Shown here in pieces: positions 1-8,294 of a DNA stretch of 64,000 bases. Positions within the stretch are counted from its first letter, which is position 1, and every line of letters starts with the position of its first letter. The notes under the pieces are model-generated. The model had not been told where the DNA came from. It saw nothing but the letters and a program-made list of their open reading frames with translations, and did no database searches. Source of the stretch: Neorickettsia helminthoeca str. Oregon (lineage in GTDB: Bacteria; Pseudomonadota; Alphaproteobacteria; Rickettsiales; Anaplasmataceae); contig NZ_CP007481.1 of the NCBI RefSeq assembly GCF_000632985.1, positions 124,001 through 188,000 on the forward strand, given 5' to 3'. The translations under genes and the position numbers were made by a program.

Positions 1-538
1 GTGAGCCGTGATCATAAAATATCTCTGAGCAGGGTCCGCACGGGCCTGTATCACCCATCTGCCAGAAATTATCATCAGTGCTGATTCTTATAATCCTGTC
101 TTCTCCAAATCCTGTAAGTGTGCTCCATATCTCAAACGCTTCATCATCTGTGTGATAGATTGTTATGTAGAGTCTATTTTTCTCTAGTTTCAGCTCTTTT
201 GTTATGAATTCCCAGGCTAACTTTATCGCCCCCTCTTTGAAGTAACCTCCGAAACTGAAATTGCCTAGCATTTCGAAAAAAGTATGGTGACGCTTAGTAT
301 GTCCTACATTTTCTAGGTCGTTGTGCTTTCCTCCTGCTCTGACACACTTTTGCGACGTCACAATATTCGTGTACGGAGCTTTACGAGTATCCATAAAATA
401 CTCTTTGAAAGGCACCATACCAGCATTTACGAACATCAACGAAGAATCATTGTGTGGTATCAAGCTCGCTGAAGATAGACCCTTATGGCCATTAGCAGCG
501 AAGAAATTTATGAATCTTTTTCTAACGTTATCCAACAT
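1..538 (-). CDS. alaS: Alanyl-tRNA synthetase, N-terminal part (gene runs off the left edge)
   Basis: Charges tRNA-Ala with alanine in the cytoplasm. The 179 visible residues are the start of the class II catalytic core: the [11 protein letters not shown] region at 38-48, the [20 protein letters not shown] block (motif 2 area) at 81-100, and [12 protein letters not shown] at 162-173. The first ATG of this frame (complement of 536-538) fits the usual AlaRS N-terminus, which starts a few residues before the conserved FxxFF segment; the frame is open upstream for 14 codons back to a TGA but holds no better start. The C-terminal editing and C-Ala domains lie outside the window. It is divergent from the SLC13-like permease gene. 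The family is certain; the start is likely. Confidence 0.95.
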   Translation of the reverse strand, partial: MLDNVRKRFINFFAANGHKGLSSASLIPHNDSSLMFVNAGMVPFKEYFMDTRKAPYTNIVTSQKCVRAGGKHNDLENVGHTKRHHTFFEMLGNFSFGGYFKEGAIKLAWEFITKELKLEKNRLYITIYHTDDEAFEIWSTLTGFGEDRIIRISTDDNFWQMGDTGPCGPCSEIFYDHGS

Positions 539-719
539 AGACGATCCAAGAGGGCGGAATCTAAATGTTATGTCTTCGATTTTTCAAAGTAAAGTACGAT
601 ATTAATCTTGCTATACCGGTACTGATTTGATAATCCCAGGGCTCTATTCTGATTTTCCAGTAACACTGTTTTTGTGCGTCAGTTCTTGATCTGTTTACTC
701 TTCCCACGAGGCTTTACAA

Positions 720-749
720 ATCAATAGTGTAAAGATCAATAGTGTAAAG
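720..749. repeat. 15-base tandem duplication in the alaS / permease intergenic region
   Basis: Two exact adjacent copies of a 15-base unit (atcaatagtgtaaag) lie 84 bases before the permease ATG. The surrounding 539-832 gap has no convincing reading frame and I see nothing else in it. This is one of several short duplications at gene boundaries in this window. Confidence 0.85.
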
Positions 750-832
750 GCAAATATTCTAGACTTGTTATTTCAGGAAAGGCTTAATTTACAATATCCT
801 GAGAATATCGGAAATTGATCTTTTTTACTCCG

Positions 833-2428
833 ATGTTTGATGGATTTCTAATCGATTTCGCTCCGATATATGTGATTTCTGTAATGCTGTTGAGTACATA
901 TTGTTTGATCACGGAGAAATTCAGAGCTGAAGCCGTGGCTTTTACATCTATTGGGTTGCTTGCGTTTTATCAAGGGATTGCATTCTCAAAGCCACTTGTA
1001 CTTTTAGAGGGTATGATGAACGGCACAGTAATTACAATTCTTGGTATAACTGTGATGGGAAGAATGGTTGCATGTACAGGTGCTATCAACAAGTTCGCGA
1101 GCTTAACAATGAAGACAGATTATGTCGCTCTCATTCCCATGATCCTGATACTGGTGAGTTATTTTTCCAGTGCTTTTATTAATAATACTCCAGTGGTGGT
1201 TCTGCTTATTACTTTTCTTTCTATTTGCAGTAGAAAAATAGGCATCGCGAATTCAAGTGTGATGATGCCAATAGCATTCGCTGCTTCGTTAGGTGGAATG
1301 TTGACTGTTCTAGGAAGTAGTACAAACCTATTGATCTACTCAAAGGCGGGTGAGCTCGGGGTAGATATAGGTTTCTTTGGATTTTTTACTCCTGCACTCT
1401 TCATAGGTTTATTTGGACTGGCATATGTGGTGGCACTTACTATTATACTCCCTGTGCGAGGGGGTCAACTCGAATATTTTAGAAGTTTCTTCTTTGCACT
1501 GAATCCTATCGAGGAAACAAGATCTATCTTTTCATCGGTCAGCTTACGGGAGATCAAAAGTATATTGTACAATCGAAAATTTAGTAAGAATCTGCTCATC
1601 GATGAAATTGTAATCACCGAGAAATCTGAATTGATAGGTCTAGATATTCTATCACAAAGAGTTATCAATTACTTCCAGGCTTTAGGTATTGGTATTTCAG
1701 GCGCTTCAAGGAAAATCGTGCCAGGTGTGAGATTAGTTATCGTCCATGAGGGACATACTCCTACACTCGAGGATGTGATAGTCAAGAAAAATAATGCTTA
1801 TATCCTGAGTCATCATAATGGTCTTAGAGTAGTATTCACGTTCATAGCGGTGATTTTCTTATCTGCAGTCTTCAAGTTGCCACTTGCATTCGGAGTCTCG
1901 GCTGGCCTCACGTTATTGGTACTTTCTGGTACTGTTGATGTCGCAGAAATATTTGGGTCGATTGAGGTGAAGCTGTTTTTGATGCTTATCTACTCTCTCG
2001 TACTTGGTAAATCACTCGAAATGACGGGTGTACTGGAGGTGTTTACACAGCTTCTGTACGAGTGGACCTATGATTCCCCATTAATTGCTTTAATTGCTGT
2101 GACTTTCCTTATAGTAAGCCTATTGAACGAAATCATGAGTAATAATGCTGTTGGTTTGATTTTCACACCAGTTGTGTTCAAGTTGAGTAATATGATGGAC
2201 ATCGATCCAAAGTATCTTGTTTGGACGCTTGTTTTTGCAGCTAATAGTGCATTTTCTACGCCATTCGGATATCAGGCGAACTTGATCGTCATGGAATCTG
2301 GTAAATACAAATATTCAGATTATTTGAAATTTGGTACCCCACTTAACTTCATTGTTCTAGGAGCATATTTGCTCTATTTATACCTCTTTTCCAACCTTGA
2401 TCTTTTTCATAGCAGCTCCGGAGCTTGA
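833..2428 (+). CDS. SLC13-family permease (anion/dicarboxylate or citrate-type transporter)
   Basis: Inner-membrane protein of 531 residues predicted to move an anion, probably a dicarboxylate or related ion coupled to Na+ or H+; the substrate cannot be read from the sequence. Two homologous halves carry the family's SNT-type signatures: INNTPVVVLL with GSSTN in the first half, and MSNNA with TPFGYQAN in the second. Between them is a soluble stretch (about residues 220-330) resembling a TrkA-C (RCK_C) regulatory domain, as in other bacterial SLC13 permeases. The ATG at 833 is preferred over an in-frame TTG at 815. It is followed by tRNA-Leu on the same strand. An intracellular bacterium could use it to import host organic acids (inference). 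Confidence 0.85.
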   Translation: MFDGFLIDFAPIYVISVMLLSTYCLITEKFRAEAVAFTSIGLLAFYQGIAFSKPLVLLEGMMNGTVITILGITVMGRMVACTGAINKFASLTMKTDYVALIPMILILVSYFSSAFINNTPVVVLLITFLSICSRKIGIANSSVMMPIAFAASLGGMLTVLGSSTNLLIYSKAGELGVDIGFFGFFTPALFIGLFGLAYVVALTIILPVRGGQLEYFRSFFFALNPIEETRSIFSSVSLREIKSILYNRKFSKNLLIDEIVITEKSELIGLDILSQRVINYFQALGIGISGASRKIVPGVRLVIVHEGHTPTLEDVIVKKNNAYILSHHNGLRVVFTFIAVIFLSAVFKLPLAFGVSAGLTLLVLSGTVDVAEIFGSIEVKLFLMLIYSLVLGKSLEMTGVLEVFTQLLYEWTYDSPLIALIAVTFLIVSLLNEIMSNNAVGLIFTPVVFKLSNMMDIDPKYLVWTLVFAANSAFSTPFGYQANLIVMESGKYKYSDYLKFGTPLNFIVLGAYLLYLYLFSNLDLFHSSSGA

Positions 2429-2463
2429 AATTGAGGGCAGTGTAGATCTTTTTGAGGTGATAT

Positions 2464-2492
2464 TTGAATCATCTTAGTTTTGCAAGTATAAT
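2464..2492 (+). promoter_or_regulatory. Sigma-70-type promoter of tRNA-Leu
   Basis: TTGAAT (2464-2469), a 17-base spacer, then TATAAT (2487-2492). The tRNA begins 14 bases after the -10 box, as expected for a tRNA promoter. Confidence 0.7.
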
Positions 2493-2505
2493 TGGATCCG
2501 GTTCT

Positions 2506-2591
2506 GCGGTCGTGGTGGAACTGGTAGACACGCAGCGTTGAGGTCGCTGTGGCTCATAAAGGCCTTGGAAGTTCAAGTCTTCTCGACCGCA
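2506..2591 (+). tRNA. tRNA-Leu (anticodon GAG)
   Basis: An 86-base class II tRNA. The acceptor stem gcggtcg (2506-2512) pairs with cgaccgc (2584-2590), with discriminator A at 2591. The anticodon loop ttgaggt gives GAG, reading CUC/CUU leucine codons. There is a long variable arm and a T loop of the gttcaagtc type. The 3' CCA is not encoded. Confidence 0.95.
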
Positions 2592-2619
2592 CATTTGGCT
2601 CCTGATTTTCAGAGTTACC

Positions 2620-2636
2620 GGTCCGGGCCCCGGATC
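2620..2636. terminator. Hairpin between tRNA-Leu and ccmB, possible shared terminator
   Basis: A GC-rich inverted repeat (ggtccg / cggatc, 5-base loop) lies between convergent transcription units and is followed by a weakly T-rich stretch on the plus strand. It is a plausible but imperfect rho-independent terminator. Confidence 0.35.
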
Positions 2637-2671
2637 TGTTCTAGTTTCCCCCCGTGAGTCCTTGTCGGTAT

Positions 2672-3316
2672 TTATAAATTCTCCAATACTTCTCTTAACA
2701 CGATTTCTATTATTACCGGAAAGATGCTCACAATGAGGATATTTCCGACCAAGATGAAAATGAATATACCAAGATTCTCCAAGCTGCCATTCAGAATGAA
2801 CATTGACATGACTATTCCTGGTATAGAGATCGGTGCAGCAATAATGAGATATGTAATGCGATCTGTGGTGACAGTGAAACAGTTACATAATGCTCCTATA
2901 AAAGAAAAAGTGATCGTCGAATATATGAGAGAGCCACTGAAAAAAAGTAGATCCCTCAGATGAATGGAATAATAACTTAAAAGACAGTAGAGAATAGTTG
3001 CAAATAGTATCAACGGTAATCCTATACTTATCCAAAAATCCACTATGGTCCTGGAAATGAACCTACGAATATGAATATTAGAAGTGCTAAGCTGCTCAAG
3101 GACGCCGCTGGACCAGTATCGCGTGAAGATGCTACTAATGGAGGCTAAATATAGTATATTTGTACTTATCCAGATGATATGTTTATCCATTGTACAACCA
3201 ACTACTTGTTTGTACAAAAATAGCTGAAAAAAGCTGATCAGTAAAAATGCTAGCAGTACTATTGACCTTTTGGGTTTAAACATATATTGTTCCATTTTCG
3301 AGCGTAAGTGTAGCAT
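2672..3316 (-). CDS. ccmB: Haem exporter subunit CcmB (cytochrome c maturation)
   Basis: Membrane subunit of the CcmABCD ABC-type complex that delivers haem to periplasmic CcmE during cytochrome c maturation. The 214 residues form about six hydrophobic segments. Between the second and third is the LEQLSTSNIHIRRFISRT stretch typical of CcmB, followed by a GLPLILFATIL-type segment. Length is close to the family's roughly 220 residues. The ATG at 3316 leaves a basic tail of about 18 residues before the first helix, as in other CcmB proteins; a second ATG at 3295 is possible. No other ccm gene is in the window, which fits the scattered ccm genes of Rickettsiales. It is divergent from dksA. Confidence 0.8.
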   Translation of the reverse strand: MLHLRSKMEQYMFKPKRSIVLLAFLLISFFQLFLYKQVVGCTMDKHIIWISTNILYLASISSIFTRYWSSGVLEQLSTSNIHIRRFISRTIVDFWISIGLPLILFATILYCLLSYYSIHLRDLLFFSGSLIYSTITFSFIGALCNCFTVTTDRITYLIIAAPISIPGIVMSMFILNGSLENLGIFIFILVGNILIVSIFPVIIEIVLREVLENL

Positions 3317-3332
3317 AAATAATTATTTAAGT

Positions 3333-3361
3333 TTGTGTTGCTACGATCCAGATGATATAAT
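3333..3361 (+). promoter_or_regulatory. Sigma-70-type promoter of dksA
   Basis: TTGTGT (3333-3338), a 17-base spacer and a perfect TATAAT (3356-3361), located 17 bases before the dksA ATG. Confidence 0.65.
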
Positions 3362-3378
3362 GCCTTTTCTCTTGTCCA

Positions 3379-3762
3379 ATGGCTACTGAAGAAATAAAAA
3401 ACGCTGAGTACATGGGAGAAAGAATGATTTCTTACTTCCGTGATAAGTTACTCAGATTGAAAAGTGACTTGTTGAGTGAGGGTAGAGTTGTCCAGGACTT
3501 CCTGCGTAAGTGCGCGAATTCCTACGAGGCAGATGATATCATCCTTTCTACTCAGAAGCGTGCTCTTCTGCTAAAGGAAATAGATGAGGCACTCGAACGT
3601 ATAGAGCAGGGTGTATACGGGTACTGTGAAGAAACTGGAGATGAAATAGGCTTCAGTAGGCTGGACCTCGAACCTACAGCAAGGTGCTCAGTAGATGTGC
3701 AAGAAAGATTAGATAAGAAAAATCGTTTCCTCCAGTCCTCCAACCTCAACGAAGACGTGTAG
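3379..3762 (+). CDS. dksA: DksA-family RNA polymerase secondary-channel regulator
   Basis: A 127-residue protein expected to bind the RNA polymerase secondary channel and modulate stress and ribosomal transcription, usually with ppGpp. The N-terminal two-thirds forms the helical hairpin; the C-terminal part carries the YGYCEETGDEIGFSRLDLEP zinc-finger-like region. Only the first of the four classical zinc cysteines is at its normal position: the second is Thr, and the last pair reads S-V-D-V, with a Cys one place before it. Loss of the C4 set with a CEETG sequence is common in alphaproteobacterial DksA proteins, so this is lineage-typical. It has its own promoter and is followed by the duplicated thyX leader. 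Confidence 0.92.
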   Translation: MATEEIKNAEYMGERMISYFRDKLLRLKSDLLSEGRVVQDFLRKCANSYEADDIILSTQKRALLLKEIDEALERIEQGVYGYCEETGDEIGFSRLDLEPTARCSVDVQERLDKKNRFLQSSNLNEDV

Positions 3763-3795
3763 GTCCTGGATGGGGTTCTACAGCCTTCTTATATC

Positions 3796-3861
3796 GGTGC
3801 AAAATAAGTCGGATGCCTTATTCTTGCGCTGTGTCCGACAGTCAATCTTGCCAAACTAAAA
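3796..3861 (+). repeat. 66-base direct repeat, copy 1, upstream of thyX
   Basis: Matches 3928-3993 at 64 of 66 positions without gaps. It contains an ATG with 16 codons equivalent to the proposed N-terminus of ThyX, then diverges and stops 11 codons later (TAG at 3894-3896), giving a decoy reading frame of 27 codons. Interlocking inverted repeats lie inside it: aataag (3803-3808) with cttatt (3817-3822), and gtcgga (3808-3813) with tccgac (3834-3839). Confidence 0.95.
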
Positions 3862-3908
3862 TGGACGTATTAGTGTTCTACGATACATCAGGGTAGCTCT
3901 GTAGCTTT

Positions 3909-3937
3909 TTGACAATTCTCTTGTGTTGGTGCAGAAT
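3909..3937 (+). promoter_or_regulatory. Candidate thyX promoter between the two repeat copies
   Basis: A perfect TTGACA (3909-3914), a 17-base spacer and CAGAAT (3932-3937). The -10 box lies inside repeat copy 2, so transcripts would start at or just before the ATG at 3945, giving little or no leader. The TTG of this -35 box is also the first possible start codon of the thyX frame, an unlikely place to begin translation. Confidence 0.45.
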
Positions 3938-3993
3938 AAGTCGGATGCCTTATTCTTGCGCTGTGTCCGACAATCAATCTTGCCAAACTAAAA
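3928..3993 (+). repeat. 66-base direct repeat, copy 2, overlapping the thyX start
   Basis: Second copy of the block at 3796-3861, offset by 132 bases. It supplies the ATG at 3945 and the first 16 codons of the preferred thyX reading frame. The same two interlocking inverted repeats are preserved, so the ATG lies inside a potentially structured RNA. Confidence 0.95.
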
Positions 3994-4838
3994 GAGCCAT
4001 ATCAGAGGCTTTGGAGCAGAACCTAGATAAAAGATATCAGGTTCTGGATAAGGGCTTTATAAGGGTAGTTGATTATATGGGTAATGATCAATCCATTGTC
4101 CAGGCTGCGAGGGTCTCCTATGGAAAGGGGACAAAAACTGTAAACCAGGATCGTGCACTGATACATTACTTAATGCGTCACAGTCACACCACTCCTTTCG
4201 AAATGTGTGAAATCAAGTTCCATATAAAGATGCCGATTTTCGTTGCCAGACAGTGGATCAGGCATAGAACTGCAAATGTAAATGAGTATTCAGCTAGGTA
4301 TTCGATAGTTGATAATGAATTCTATATTCCCGAAATGGAAAAAGTATGCTATCAGTCTGCCACGAATGCTCAAGGAGGAAGCGATCAGGTGGATCAAGTT
4401 CTTGCTCAGGAGTTCAATGATGCTTTAAATGAGAATAGTAGGGCACTGTATGAGGGGTACACACATTTCATAAATTCGGGATTGGCTAGAGAAATAGTGC
4501 GTATAGCGCTTCCATTGAATGCATATACGGAAATGTATTGGAAAATCGATCTTCATAATTTACTTCATTTCCTGAAATTGCGTTCCCACAGTCATGCTCA
4601 GTATGAGATTCGTAGATACGCTGAAGTGATGGAAGAAATCGTGAAATTATGGGTCCCTATAGCTTACGAGGCCTTTTTGGAGTACGTAAAATGCAGTGCA
4701 ACCTTTTCCCGTAGTGCGCTTCGCTATATACGCGATAATTTAAAGGACAGTATTATTACCGAGAGAGAACGATATAACATGGGTGCTCGCGAGTTTACCG
4801 AGGTACAAACTGTTCTCACGGAGAAGGATGATACCTAG
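3945..4838 (+). CDS. thyX: Flavin-dependent thymidylate synthase ThyX
   Basis: Makes dTMP from dUMP with methylene-tetrahydrofolate, FAD and NADPH, replacing ThyA. The family signature RHR-x7-S is intact (RHRTANVNEYS, residues 106-116 from this start), as are HTTPFE and the downstream HNLLHFLKLR region. Conservation begins near ALEQNLDKRYQVLDKGFIRV, so roughly the first 20 residues are lineage-specific and are encoded by repeat copy 2. The frame extends to a TTG at 3909, but that overlaps a perfect -35 box, so ATG 3945 is preferred; a TTG near 4011 is a further candidate. Length (297) is normal for Rickettsiales ThyX. Supply of its substrate links it to GlyA in this window. Confidence 0.95.
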   Translation: MPYSCAVSDNQSCQTKRAISEALEQNLDKRYQVLDKGFIRVVDYMGNDQSIVQAARVSYGKGTKTVNQDRALIHYLMRHSHTTPFEMCEIKFHIKMPIFVARQWIRHRTANVNEYSARYSIVDNEFYIPEMEKVCYQSATNAQGGSDQVDQVLAQEFNDALNENSRALYEGYTHFINSGLAREIVRIALPLNAYTEMYWKIDLHNLLHFLKLRSHSHAQYEIRRYAEVMEEIVKLWVPIAYEAFLEYVKCSATFSRSALRYIRDNLKDSIITERERYNMGAREFTEVQTVLTEKDDT

Positions 4839-4971
4839 TGTCGAACAGTAATCCCTATTAATGGAAAATTTATACCGATCTAATTTGTGTTATGCTGACG
4901 TCCTTGAAGCATCTAAGAAAATCCATTAGATTTAATGAGTGAAATTGGGACGGTGACTCAGTGTGATTTTG

Positions 4972-6012
4972 ATGAAGTATGATGATCCTTGGGGATCCGA
5001 AGAGGAGCCGAGGTACAAGCCCAGAGGCTCAAACAAGAATATCTATGATGTAGATGCTGTCCTGCTCAGTATAAGAAATAGGTTTGGTCGTAATTATCGA
5101 TCAGGGCTTAGTTTTGATTCATGGTTCCTGTACATTTTGCTTCTTGCGCTACTTGCTGTCTGGGGTGCATCTGGGTTTTATGTCGTGAATCCAGAAGAGC
5201 AGGGAGTCCAACTCACGTTCGGTAAGTATGTCAGTACGTCTGAACCAGGTTTGAGATATCATCTTCCTTTCCCTATAGGGCGAGTCGATAAAGTGAAAGT
5301 TGCTGCGGTGAATCGTGACGAAATAGGTTTCTCATCGGGTAGAAAGGGTGAAGGTGAAGGTATAATGCTCACCGGTGACGAAAATATAGTGAATGCTAAT
5401 TTCGAGGTTCAATGGCGTATCAAGAATGCTTACAATTTCCTCTACAATGTCAAAGATTACGGATTTGGGACGAGCGTCAAGGGAGCTGCCGAAAGCGCAA
5501 TGAGAGATGCGATCGGGAAAAATGAAATTTCATTTATTCTCCGAGGTGAGGGAAGAGCTCAAATTGCTGCGGATACTAAGAAGAACCTTCAAGCAATTCT
5601 TGACGGGTACAATATGGGAGTCGAAGTCCTCTCAATACAAATGAAAAAGGTCGACCCTCCAGAAAAGGTGATTAATGCTTTCCGCGATGTTCAAAGTGCT
5701 CGTGCTGATAAAGAAAGGGAAATTAATCAGGCCTACTCCTACAGAAATGATCTGTTGCCAAGAGCAAAAGGTGAGGCCGAAGTTGCTATACAGAATGCTG
5801 AGGCCTATAAAATCGAAGTTATAAATCGTGCATTGGGTGACACTAAGAGATTCACCGAAATATATCAGCAGTATAAGAGCTATCCTGAAATCACAAAGAT
5901 GAGAATGCGATTAGAAATGTTGGAGCAGGTGTACAAAGAAACTGACAAAATTGTTGTCGATGACAGTAATGTATTGAAATTCTTTGATCTGCTAAAGGGT
6001 GGTGCTAAATGA
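4972..6012 (+). CDS. hflK: HflK, SPFH/prohibitin-type membrane protein
   Basis: Partner of HflC in the membrane complex that surrounds and modulates the FtsH protease. The 346-residue protein has a cytoplasmic N-terminal tail with DDPWG, one transmembrane helix at about 46-70, then the SPFH domain (NPEEQGVQLTFGKYV onwards) and a long charged helical region rich in Glu/Lys/Ala. ATG 4972 (MKYDDPWG) is preferred over GTG 4963. Its stop overlaps the hflC start as ATGA, showing translational coupling. The order hflK-hflC-degP is a well-known alphaproteobacterial arrangement. Confidence 0.93.
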   Translation: MKYDDPWGSEEEPRYKPRGSNKNIYDVDAVLLSIRNRFGRNYRSGLSFDSWFLYILLLALLAVWGASGFYVVNPEEQGVQLTFGKYVSTSEPGLRYHLPFPIGRVDKVKVAAVNRDEIGFSSGRKGEGEGIMLTGDENIVNANFEVQWRIKNAYNFLYNVKDYGFGTSVKGAAESAMRDAIGKNEISFILRGEGRAQIAADTKKNLQAILDGYNMGVEVLSIQMKKVDPPEKVINAFRDVQSARADKEREINQAYSYRNDLLPRAKGEAEVAIQNAEAYKIEVINRALGDTKRFTEIYQQYKSYPEITKMRMRLEMLEQVYKETDKIVVDDSNVLKFFDLLKGGAK

Positions 6013-6872
6013 AAAGGACTCTTGTTGTTTTGTCAATTGTTGTAGTTGTGCTACTGGGGTTGAGTGTGTTTGTCGTGCCTGAGGGCCGTCAGGCGATAGT
6101 GCTGCAGTTTGGAGAGGTGGTGACAAGCGAGCCGCTGAAGCCTGGCCTTCACTTCAAGATTCCGTTCATCAATAATGTTGTTAGGATTGATACTAGGATC
6201 CTAGATTTGTCTTCCGGGTCAATAGAGGTAATAGCAGCTGATCAAAAGCGATTGATAGTAAGTTACTATGCTAAATATAGGATTACTGATCCTGTTCAGT
6301 TCTACCGCTCGGCAAAGAGTATCACAAATCTAGAAAGTAGATTGAGCCCCGTCATTGAATCGAATATGAGAGAACAGGTTGGCCTAGTTCCACTGATCGG
6401 TATTCTCACAGAGGAAAGAGGGAAGGTCATGAGTAACATCAAGCTTCAGGCTGACAAGGTAGCCTCTGACTTTGGAGTCGAAGTCGTTGACGTGCGTATC
6501 AAGAGAGCGGACCTCCCCGGAGAAAACAGTGAGGCGATTTTCAAGAGAATGCAAACAGAAAGGGAAAAAGAGGCAAGGGAGATAAGAGCGCAAGGATACC
6601 AGGAAGCACAGAGGATAATTTCTACAGCTGATAAGGAAAAGAAACTTATTATCACTAACGCATACAGTAAAGCGCAATCCATCAAGGGTGAAGGTGATGC
6701 TGAGGCCGCAAAAATATATTCAATAGCTTATATGGTCGATCAGGAATTCTATAAATTCTATAGGAGCCTGATTGCCTATGAAAGGGTCTTCGAGAAGAAT
6801 AATACTAGATTTATTATAAACTCCGGCGATAGATTTTTAAGCATATTGAAAGATAGTAATGAGAAAAAATAA
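6009..6872 (+). CDS. hflC: HflC, SPFH/prohibitin-type membrane protein
   Basis: Second subunit of the HflKC complex. It has 287 residues with an N-terminal signal-anchor (about 5-23), the SPFH domain starting at VPEGRQAIVLQFGEVV, and a coiled C-terminal part. It overlaps hflK by 4 bases and degP by 14 bases, so the three are almost certainly one operon. Its role is control of FtsH access to membrane substrates (family knowledge). Confidence 0.93.
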   Translation: MKRTLVVLSIVVVVLLGLSVFVVPEGRQAIVLQFGEVVTSEPLKPGLHFKIPFINNVVRIDTRILDLSSGSIEVIAADQKRLIVSYYAKYRITDPVQFYRSAKSITNLESRLSPVIESNMREQVGLVPLIGILTEERGKVMSNIKLQADKVASDFGVEVVDVRIKRADLPGENSEAIFKRMQTEREKEAREIRAQGYQEAQRIISTADKEKKLIITNAYSKAQSIKGEGDAEAAKIYSIAYMVDQEFYKFYRSLIAYERVFEKNNTRFIINSGDRFLSILKDSNEKK

Positions 6873-8283
6873 GTTTTTCACAATCATTGTAGTGGCAGTT
6901 TTGCTCGCTTTTTCGACTTCCTACGCAGTCGTGCCAGTGGAGGGTTTTTCTAAGATCGTATCGAAACTGACACCAGCGGTCGTAAATATTTCAGGTGAAT
7001 ACAAACTGAAAATGGATAGTCAGAGTTTGTGCAGTAATCCCGCTATGCTAGAGGAATTTTCAGATTTCTGTGAGAGAGTCGAACCATACTTTGGAAATAA
7101 GAATCAGGGTAATAAAAAACGCTGGACCTCACGAGGATCTGGATTTCTGATTTCCGATGATGGCTTGATAGTCACAAATTATCACGTTGTCTCTAATGCC
7201 GAAAAAATAAAGGTCGTACTGAGTCAGTGTACTGAAAATTGTCAGCAGTATGATGCGAAGATTATTGGTTATGATGTAAAGACTGACCTTGCTGTGTTGA
7301 AAATTCCGGGTGTCAAGGGTTTGGCACATCTCCGTTTTGGTGATTCGTCCAAAGTAAGGGCCGGAGATTGGGTACTCACGGCAGGTAATCCTTTTGGTTT
7401 GGGTGGTTCGGTCAGTGTTGGAATAGTATCTGCTATCAGTAGGGAAATTGGGTTGTTCCGTAGTAGTGATTTTATACAAACGGATAGCGCCCTGAATCCG
7501 GGAAACTCAGGGGGTCCTTTGTGTAATACCAATGGAGAAGTAATTGGTGTGAATACAGCAAGTATGTATTCTAATGGAAGTAATGCCGGGATTGGGTTTG
7601 CTGTTCCGTCAAATGTTGCTGTCCCAGTGATAGATGTTATCTCCAAAGGTGAGCAGGTTCAGCGTGGTTGGATTGGTGTCGTGATGCAGGAGATTACTAA
7701 TGAAGTAAGGGATTCACTGGGAGGAGATTTTTCCGGAGTACTGGTAGCCAGCATCGACAAAAAGGGTCCAGCGTACAAGTCTGGTCTAAGGGTTGGCGAT
7801 GTCATCACAGCTGTGGGTGGAGAAAAAATTAGTGGATCTAGAAGGCTCGTACGTGAGGTCTCTAGTAAAAAGATAGGTGACTCTCTCACTCTATCGGTGG
7901 TTAGGGATCCTTTGAAGGCTAAAGAATCATTATCATTAAAAGTCAGTGTTGAACGAGCACCAAAGAAACACGTTAATGAAATCGTTTCCGAGTTGGAGAT
8001 AATAGGGATAGTGGTCTCCAGCTTAACTGATAATATTAGAGCTTCTTTTGGTTTAGGCGATGATACCAAAGGCGTAATCGTGCTCGCCGTCGATCCCAAT
8101 AAAGACACTTTCCTTAGGGCTGGAGATATAATTGTTGGAATCGGTGGTAATAAGCAGATTTCTACGGTACAAGAATTCAAACAGTACATAGAAGCGACAA
8201 GAAAGAAAGGTCAAAGATCGGTCTTGATGCTTATAAATCGCGGTATGCAGACAATTTTTGCTGCTGTTAACATTGATGATTGA
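6859..8283 (+). CDS. degP: Periplasmic serine protease/chaperone of the DegP/HtrA family
   Basis: Exported quality-control protease of 474 residues. A signal peptide covers about residues 1-23. The trypsin-like domain shows an intact triad: His109 (TNYHVV), Asp143 (KTDLAVLKI) and Ser217 (GNSGGP). Two PDZ domains follow (about 265-360 and 375-470). Four cysteines (58, 71, 124, 128) surround the protease domain and could form disulfides, which is less usual for DegP and may relate to redox folding in the periplasm (inference). It overlaps the end of hflC and lies 11 bases before dnaE. Confidence 0.92.
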   Translation: MRKNKFFTIIVVAVLLAFSTSYAVVPVEGFSKIVSKLTPAVVNISGEYKLKMDSQSLCSNPAMLEEFSDFCERVEPYFGNKNQGNKKRWTSRGSGFLISDDGLIVTNYHVVSNAEKIKVVLSQCTENCQQYDAKIIGYDVKTDLAVLKIPGVKGLAHLRFGDSSKVRAGDWVLTAGNPFGLGGSVSVGIVSAISREIGLFRSSDFIQTDSALNPGNSGGPLCNTNGEVIGVNTASMYSNGSNAGIGFAVPSNVAVPVIDVISKGEQVQRGWIGVVMQEITNEVRDSLGGDFSGVLVASIDKKGPAYKSGLRVGDVITAVGGEKISGSRRLVREVSSKKIGDSLTLSVVRDPLKAKESLSLKVSVERAPKKHVNEIVSELEIIGIVVSSLTDNIRASFGLGDDTKGVIVLAVDPNKDTFLRAGDIIVGIGGNKQISTVQEFKQYIEATRKKGQRSVLMLINRGMQTIFAAVNIDD

Positions 8284-8294
8284 TCTCACTTCTG

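Noticed and set aside
321-605. 94-codon plus-strand frame opposite alaS
   Set aside because: It is antisense to the conserved AlaRS N-terminus and has no family features.
3909-3944. Longer thyX start at TTG 3909
   Set aside because: That TTG is part of a perfect TTGACA -35 box, and the extra residues have no counterpart in ThyX proteins.
7659-8189. 176-codon minus-strand frame opposite degP
   Set aside because: Antisense to the PDZ domains; no start context or family resemblance.
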